Shown here: positions 1 through 3,712 of the stretch, piece by piece
How the letters are laid out: every line of letters starts with the position of its first letter
Numbering within the stretch: position 1 is the stretch's first letter
NCBI GenBank assembly: GCA_049511115.1
Contig: JBEKYH010000238.1
Location: 1 to 7,686 of the forward strand
Direction of reading: 5' to 3'
DNA length: 7,686 nt
DNA from: JBEKYH01 sp049511115
GTDB taxonomy: Bacteria; Planctomycetota; Phycisphaerae; Tepidisphaerales; Tepidisphaeraceae
Made by a program: the position numbers and the translations under genes
Notes under the pieces: generated by a model
Databases searched by the model: none
Told to the model about the DNA's origin: nothing
What the model saw: the letters and a program-made list of their open reading frames with translations, nothing else

Positions 1-120
1 CGCCGGCTGGGTGTACCAGAGCTTAAGGTCGGCCCCGCGCGCTGGAGCGAGTGTGATCGAGCCGGCCGCAACAAATGCCACAACGCTAAGCAATAAAATG
101 CGCAATTGGCGTAAATTCAC
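1..120 (-). CDS. Secreted glycoside hydrolase, probable GH95-like, N-terminal fragment
   Basis: This is the first 40 codons of a gene that continues past the left edge of the window. It starts with GTG at 120 and the frame is open to base 1. The first 31 or so residues look like a Sec signal peptide: a short basic start (MNLRQLRI), a hydrophobic core (LLLSVVAFVAAG) and a small-residue end (APARGA) where signal peptidase could cut. The mature start reads ADLKLWYTQPA, which resembles the opening of GH95 family enzymes (alpha-L-fucosidases and relatives, typically LWY.KPA followed by a conserved ALPIGNGRLGAM that would lie outside the window). The start codon overlaps the stop codon of the upstream cysteine-cluster gene (GTGA), which suggests translational coupling. 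An exported protein is well supported; the GH95 assignment rests on about ten residues. It could be another secreted enzyme. Confidence 0.55.
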   Translation of the reverse strand, partial: MNLRQLRILLLSVVAFVAAGSITLAPARGADLKLWYTQPA

Positions 121-782
121 GTGAACCCCAACTGGGAAAGGGCCGCGCGCCATTCAACATAGAAGTACGGCACGGCCAGGGACTCGTGGAGCCGCTTCAA
201 ATCGGCATGAAATTTTTCGTATTGGTCGTGTTGCCAGTCGTTGGAGGAACTGTCGCAGAAAAACAACCGGCAGCCCATCGGGCGGATGGTGTGGACAGTG
301 CAGAGCCGGGAGGACTGGAAGGGGCAGGATTTACCATCCCATGCGGCAGGCGCTTCTTCTGGTCCCCTCTCCCTGTACGCAGGGAGAGGGCTAGGGTGAG
401 GGTGCATTTTTGTTTCGGCAATGCTATTTGGCCTGTCCGAAGAACGCTCACCCCGACCCTCTCCCTCAGTAGATGGAGAGGGGGAAATGCGCTCGCGAGG
501 GCGAGCCTGATAATCGTGAAAGAACTTGGCCAATTCTAAAGTGGTGACATAAAGCCGATGCCCGTACTCATCGAAATGACAGCATTTCCCCGACAGCACA
601 CAAATTGGTTTGCGGCGGGCGATCTCCGTGCCGACGGATTCGTAAAGGCCGGCCACCGCCGTTCGCACCGCCGTGCGAGTGGACGCTTCGATGACGGCCG
701 TCGCCAGTTCGCCCGTTTCCATGAGTTGACTCACGCCGATTTGCGCCCAAGGCCTCGGACTCGCCTCACGCCAGACGGCCAA
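117..782 (-). CDS. YkgJ-type cysteine-cluster (putative metal-chelating) protein with an in-frame repeat insertion
   Basis: This 221-residue protein carries the cysteine pattern of the YkgJ / UPF0153 family, thought to bind zinc or an iron-sulfur cluster; its biochemical role is generally unknown. Visible cysteines are C61, C67 and C68 (CVLSGKCC), then C153, C161, C171 and C176 (CPFQSSRLCTVH and GCRLFFCD). Between the two clusters, residues of about 97-141 are low-complexity (SPSPSTEGEGRGER, HPHPSPLPAYRERG). They are encoded by a hairpin-rich repeat that has inserted without breaking the frame. The start is uncertain. TTG at 782 has AGGAG 11 nt upstream and overlaps the miaB end by 17 bp; GTG at 734 and ATG at 722 are alternatives with weaker ribosome binding sites. 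All cysteines are downstream of every candidate start. The stop overlaps the start of the next gene (GTGA). Whether the protein still folds with the insert cannot be judged from sequence. Confidence 0.8.
   Translation of the reverse strand: MAVWREASPRPWAQIGVSQLMETGELATAVIEASTRTAVRTAVAGLYESVGTEIARRKPICVLSGKCCHFDEYGHRLYVTTLELAKFFHDYQARPRERISPSPSTEGEGRGERSSDRPNSIAETKMHPHPSPLPAYRERGPEEAPAAWDGKSCPFQSSRLCTVHTIRPMGCRLFFCDSSSNDWQHDQYEKFHADLKRLHESLAVPYFYVEWRAALSQLGFT
361..506. repeat. Palindromic multi-hairpin repeat element (CCCTCTCCC-type, MITE/REP-like)
   Basis: Three hairpins lie in a row. The first has a perfect 10-bp stem, CCCTCTCCCT (365-374) against AGGGAGAGGG (381-390), with a 6-nt loop. The second pairs CCCTCTCCCTC (457-467) with GATGGAGAGGG (472-482), one mismatch, 4-nt loop. 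The third has a 6-bp stem, GCTCGC (491-496) and GCGAGC (501-506), around GAGG, and may be host sequence. The two larger hairpins and their flanks (GGGCTAGGGTGAGGG after the first, CTCACCCCGACCCTCTCC before and into the second) form an imperfect inverted repeat of each other around a roughly 45-bp centre. Elements built on CCCTCACCC...CCCTCTCCC hairpins are known to be dispersed in many bacterial genomes, with no transposase of their own. This copy lies inside the ykgJ-like gene and is read through in frame. No clear target duplication is visible. Confidence 0.8.
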
Positions 783-2235
783 AGAGCGTGAGGCTCCTGG
801 CGTCTACGATCTTTATATCAATCAGTTGCCCTTTGAGCGAGACCGGGGCGTCAAACACCACCACCTGATCCCCGCGCGTCCGCCCGACGAGTTGCATCTC
901 GGCAACCACCGCAGCGGTAGTCGCAGACGCTCGTCCACCCTGATTTTCCCAACCCAGTTCAACCGTCGCCCCGGCCGGCTTGCGCGAGATGAGCTTGCTC
1001 TCTCCCTCGACAATCACCTGCACGGTCTTGCCCACCATTTTGCGGTTTTCCTCGGCCGATATCTCCTGCTGGACGGCGAGAAGATCATTGTTGCGCTGCC
1101 GCTTAACTTCATCGGGAACGTCATCCTCAAATCGGTCAATCGCCGTCGTCCCGGGGCGAGGCGAATATTTGAAGATAAAGCTGTTCTTGAACCGGCAGTG
1201 GCGCAGCAACTCGACGGTCTGGGCAAATTCCTCGTCGGTCTCCGTCGGAAACCCGACAATGAAATCGCTGGCGATGCAGACATCCGGCATATACGCGCGG
1301 GCCCGGTCAATAAAATCGCGATACGCCCCGGCGGTATACCCGCGATTCATCAGGCGCAGAATGCGATCGCTCCCGTGCTGGGCGGGCACGTGCAGATACC
1401 GGCAAATGCGCGGGCAGTCGCGCATGGCCTGCAGCGCCTGGTCGGTAAAGTCGCGCGGAAAGCTGGTCACAAACCGCAAGCGCGGAAGCTGCGGCACGGC
1501 TTCGTGAATCTGATAAAGCAATTCGGCAAACGTCGTGGTCCGGCCGTCGCCGTGCGCAAAGGCATAGTGATTGATGGTCTGCCCGAGGAGCGTGACCTCC
1601 TTCACCCCGGCGTCGGCCAGCTTGCGGACCTCGTCGATGATGTTTTGTGGGGGCCGATGCACTTCGGGCCCGCGCGTATACGGCACCACGCAATACGTGC
1701 AGAATTTATTGCATCCGCGCGTGATGCGCACATAAGCCTGCGCCACATCGTCGGCCGGCGAAATCGCCCGGGACAGGTCGAGCAATTCCAGCGTATCCTC
1801 GGCCGCCGCAAGAGTCGCCGAGCGTCGCGAGCCGTTCTTTCCCATGAGAGCGACTTGTCGCTGCGAGGGGCCGCTGTTGAGCATCGCGTTATGGAGGAGA
1901 CTGGGAAGTTTATCGAGTTCGCTCGGCCCGCACAGGATGTCAACGTAAGGATGCCGCTTGAACAGATTGACGCCGTCGCGCTCGGCGAGACAGCCAATCA
2001 CGCCGATGATGAGGCCGGGGTCCGCCACCTTGCGGGGACGGAGTTCGCCAAGCCGCGACCAGACTTTCTGCTCGGCATGTTCGCGCACGGAGCAGGTGTT
2101 GTAAATGATCACATCCGCGTCATCGCGCTCCGCCACCGTCTCATACCCCTGGGCAAGAAGCTGGCCGAGAACGAGCTCGCTATCGAGCACGTTCATCTGG
2201 CAGCCGAAGGTTTCGAGGTAGAGTTTGCGGCGCAT
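766..2235 (-). CDS. miaB: tRNA-2-methylthio-N6-dimethylallyladenosine synthase MiaB
   Basis: MiaB is a radical-SAM methylthiotransferase that converts i6A37 to ms2i6A37 in tRNAs reading UNN codons, acting after MiaA in the cytoplasm. The 489-residue protein has the N-terminal UPF0004 domain with three cluster ligands, C12 (ETFGCQMN), C48 (YNTCSVRE) and C82 (GCLAERDG). The radical-SAM core follows with C175, C179 and C182 (CNKFCTYC), then a C-terminal TRAM domain from about residue 400. The motif GQTINHY (218-224) matches the GQN.N region of the family. The TRAM domain holds roughly 25 extra residues (about 421-447, rich in Ala and Thr). I chose ATG at 2235, which begins MRRKLYLETFGCQMN as in the family. 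The frame is open to an ATG at 2286, but that start would overlap hicA by 38 bp. The chosen start is 13 nt after the hicA stop and has no obvious Shine-Dalgarno sequence. RimO is the nearest alternative; the CNKFCTYC.VPYTRGPE motif and the GQ motif favour MiaB. Confidence 0.95.
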   Translation of the reverse strand: MRRKLYLETFGCQMNVLDSELVLGQLLAQGYETVAERDDADVIIYNTCSVREHAEQKVWSRLGELRPRKVADPGLIIGVIGCLAERDGVNLFKRHPYVDILCGPSELDKLPSLLHNAMLNSGPSQRQVALMGKNGSRRSATLAAAEDTLELLDLSRAISPADDVAQAYVRITRGCNKFCTYCVVPYTRGPEVHRPPQNIIDEVRKLADAGVKEVTLLGQTINHYAFAHGDGRTTTFAELLYQIHEAVPQLPRLRFVTSFPRDFTDQALQAMRDCPRICRYLHVPAQHGSDRILRLMNRGYTAGAYRDFIDRARAYMPDVCIASDFIVGFPTETDEEFAQTVELLRHCRFKNSFIFKYSPRPGTTAIDRFEDDVPDEVKRQRNNDLLAVQQEISAEENRKMVGKTVQVIVEGESKLISRKPAGATVELGWENQGGRASATTAAVVAEMQLVGRTRGDQVVVFDAPVSLKGQLIDIKIVDARSLTLFGRLA

Positions 2236-2248
2236 ACATATTGGCAAT

Positions 2249-2494
2249 TCAGGCGTTATAAAATTCTTCGTCTGAGACCCCGTCATCCGCGGTCAGCTTG
2301 AATTTCTTTCGGCAACCGCGAACATACCATTGTTGTACATCTTTTTGATGGGGAATGGGATACGAAAACACGCCTCCGTCCATGCGTTTCCAGAATGATC
2401 CGTGGGAGCCCTTTCCTTTGCCTGGGTCCCATTCAATGCCAAAGGATTTGAGAATTCTACGAAGTTCCCGGAATTTCAGGGTTTTGTCGGCCAT
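2249..2494 (-). CDS. hicA: HicA-family toxin (probable mRNA interferase)
   Basis: HicA toxins are small double-stranded-RNA-binding-fold ribonucleases that cleave mRNA and are neutralised by a HicB partner. This 81-residue protein starts with an alpha-helical segment (FRELRRILKSFGIEW) followed by GKGSHGSFWKR, where H31 is in the position of the family's catalytic histidine. A strand with YPIPH (45-49) follows, corresponding to the conserved P.P(H) stretch after the histidine. The C-terminus continues with basic residues (GCRKKFKL) and an acidic tail (DDGVSDEEFYNA), slightly longer than the shortest family members. The ATG at 2494 lies 12 nt after the hicB stop with no strong Shine-Dalgarno sequence, consistent with coupled translation. 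The order is antitoxin first, the reverse of the E. coli hicAB operon but known in other loci. The stop is 13 nt before miaB. Family assignment is good; toxicity is inferred. Confidence 0.82.
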   Translation of the reverse strand: MADKTLKFRELRRILKSFGIEWDPGKGKGSHGSFWKRMDGGVFSYPIPHQKDVQQWYVRGCRKKFKLTADDGVSDEEFYNA

Positions 2495-2506
2495 CCAGCA
2501 GCCAAT

Positions 2507-2872
2507 TTAGCAGACGGCGCGTCGGGCCGTGTACTCCCTGGTCTCGGTGACGCCGACCCCGACGTCCTCACGAGCTGGCTCTTTCTGCTTTCCCTGCTCG
2601 ACCACCAGCATGCCGCGCACGATGTCACGCCCCGCCGCGAACATTCCAAAGAATTTCCCGTCTGCCGGCTGAAAGATGTTGGCGCGGTTGTCGTGCTTAA
2701 TGCTCATGCGGAGTTGTTCAGCAATCGCCTCGTTGAGTAGCGCAAATGCGGCGGCCTTGTCCTTGCCGTGCCCCATGACATCCATCTCCAGGCAATGGGC
2801 AACCCAAAGACCGTCCTCCCTGTAGAAAACGACACGTAGACCCAGGCGGAGTTGGTCGATCTTTTGATTCAT
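2507..2872 (-). CDS. hicB: HicB-family antitoxin lacking a visible DNA-binding domain
   Basis: HicB proteins bind and inhibit HicA through a partial RNase H-like fold. In this 121-residue protein, residues of about 8-55 match that fold: LGLRVVFYREDGLWVAHCLEMDVMG is the typical strand-turn-strand with G.WVAHC.E.D, followed by a helix (KAAAFALLNEAIAEQL). Residues of about 60-121 do not show a helix-turn-helix or ribbon-helix-helix pattern, which HicB antitoxins usually carry at the C-terminus for autoregulation; the last 25 residues are polar (TETREYTARRAVC). Position next to a HicA-like gene, 12 nt upstream and in the same direction, supports the pairing. The ATG at 2872 has a GGAGG 15 nt upstream, farther than usual. 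This could be a HicB-like orphan domain, but the paired context makes antitoxin the best call. Confidence 0.75.
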   Translation of the reverse strand: MNQKIDQLRLGLRVVFYREDGLWVAHCLEMDVMGHGKDKAAAFALLNEAIAEQLRMSIKHDNRANIFQPADGKFFGMFAAGRDIVRGMLVVEQGKQKEPAREDVGVGVTETREYTARRAVC

Positions 2873-2898
2873 AACCGCTATCGCGAGCCTCCACTTGC

Positions 2899-2979
2899 TG
2901 CAATCGTCAACTGTATGTGCGGCCGTTTATGCTTGCAAGCAATATGCTTTCGTCAAATATAATCGCATATAATTGCAAT
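2899..2979 (-). promoter_or_regulatory. Candidate promoter/operator region of hicBA
   Basis: The AT-rich gap between the membrane-protein stop and hicB carries several symmetric or repeated motifs. There is a perfect 12-bp palindrome TGCTTGCAAGCA (2930-2941) and an 8-bp palindrome ATTGCAAT (2972-2979). Two near-copies of TGCWWTCGTCAA occur at 2899-2910 and 2945-2956. ATATAATCGCATATAAT (2957-2973) repeats ATATAAT at a 10-bp step. Reading towards hicB, TTGACG (2956-2951) can serve as a -35 box, but no good -10 box lies 16-18 nt away, so no exact promoter is claimed. Toxin-antitoxin operons are normally autoregulated through such sites; here this is inference. Confidence 0.4.
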
Positions 2980-3015
2980 CCGATCGTCGCAAAATCGCGA
3001 ACGCAATCGCCATCC

Positions 3016-3591
3016 TCAACGGTGTGTAGCGGTGTAGAAAAGCAGCACCGACCCCAGGACGACAGCGCCAAAAAAGACCCAAATGGCGGTTAAATACTCT
3101 GGCTGATCCCAGGAACCCAGCGTGGGAGAGGTCTTACCCCGCCGTCTCCGGAATTCCGCGACGGGCACAATTCCCGCGAGAAGCGTGAGCGGCAGAACCA
3201 ATGCGGATTGCACCCAGAAGTCGGTGCGATCGTCGCCCGAATTCCGGGCAGACAATTGCATCGCACTGCCAGCGAATATGGCGACGAAGGGAATCCAGAC
3301 CATCAGAATTGTGATTTGTGCGATGGCGTACCGGCGCCTCATTCTGTTGGCTCGCATGAACATACTTGTAAGGAACAGACCGATGATTGCGAATGGGTAG
3401 CCCAGAAACAGAATGGCGCCGAGCGAATGATCATCTATCAGCCACTTAATGCAATTGAACGAAAGGATAATAATGAAAGGGGCGCCAAGGGCGTAGAAAA
3501 TTCCCCAGAAGATGCCCCGGGCGGCGGGCGACAGAATCTCATTCGGGTCGGCGCCCGGCTCGGAGACGGAGATTTCGGGGTGAAGGGTCAC
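3016..3591 (-). CDS. Five-helix membrane protein of unknown function
   Basis: I do not recognise a family for this 191-residue protein. Five hydrophobic segments are visible at about residues 27-48, 57-78, 89-111, 126-146 and 165-186. Arginine-rich loops follow helix 2 (RANRMRRRY, 80-88) and helix 4 (FRRRRGK, 147-153). By the positive-inside rule these loops are cytoplasmic, giving an inside N-terminus and an outside C-terminus. The first 25 residues are polar (SVSEPGADPNEI). No signal peptide, enzyme motif or cysteine pattern is seen. The start is GTG at 3591 with no Shine-Dalgarno sequence; no better start precedes the first helix. It lies 121 bp after gyrA and is separated from it by a GCGGAGG-type repeat. 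It may be co-transcribed with gyrA, since no clear terminator separates them. The helix pattern and open length make a real gene likely. Confidence 0.7.
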   Translation of the reverse strand: MTLHPEISVSEPGADPNEILSPAARGIFWGIFYALGAPFIIILSFNCIKWLIDDHSLGAILFLGYPFAIIGLFLTSMFMRANRMRRRYAIAQITILMVWIPFVAIFAGSAMQLSARNSGDDRTDFWVQSALVLPLTLLAGIVPVAEFRRRRGKTSPTLGSWDQPEYLTAIWVFFGAVVLGSVLLFYTATHR

Positions 3592-3662
3592 TTAAACACA
3601 CAATGGGGCAAGAGCCGCTTGTCACTCTATATTACCACCAAGCTGGCGGGCGTAATCCTCCC

Positions 3663-3696
3663 TCTTTCTCCGCGTCCTCCGCGCCTCCGCGGTTCA
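3663..3696. repeat. GCGGAGG-type short tandem repeat motif between gyrA and the membrane-protein gene
   Basis: On the minus strand, about 18 nt after the gyrA stop, the sequence reads GAACCGCGGAGGCG followed by CGGAGGACGCGGAGAAAGAG. It contains three near-copies of a 9-nt unit (CCGCGGAGG, CGCGGAGGA, CGCGGAGAA). From memory, the pattern ACCGCGGAGGCGCGGAGG (and its GCAGAGG variants) recurs in intergenic DNA of many unrelated bacterial genomes. It has no strong hairpin or T-run, so I do not call it a terminator. Its function is unknown. Confidence 0.55.
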
Positions 3697-3712
3697 CTGA
3701 ATTTACCGCTGC

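Noticed and set aside
365..390. 10-bp perfect hairpin as an intrinsic terminator
   Set aside because: No T-run follows on either strand, it lies inside a coding frame, and it is explained by the dispersed repeat.
186..539. Plus-strand open frame over the repeat element
   Set aside because: It is made largely of the hairpin repeat (PLPVRRERARVRV, LTPTLSLSRWRGG), which is open in several frames by composition; the minus frame has the conserved cysteines.
2236..2286. Extended miaB start at ATG 2286
   Set aside because: It would add 17 unconserved residues and overlap hicA by 38 bp; the family N-terminus begins at the ATG at 2235.
826..2301. Long plus-strand open frame opposite miaB (491 codons)
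   Set aside because: It is the antisense shadow of miaB, whose radical-SAM and cluster motifs are unambiguous; the plus-strand product is His/Arg-rich with no domain.
2402..2740. Plus-strand open frame across hicA and hicB
   Set aside because: It lies antisense to two genes with recognisable family motifs and has no motif of its own.
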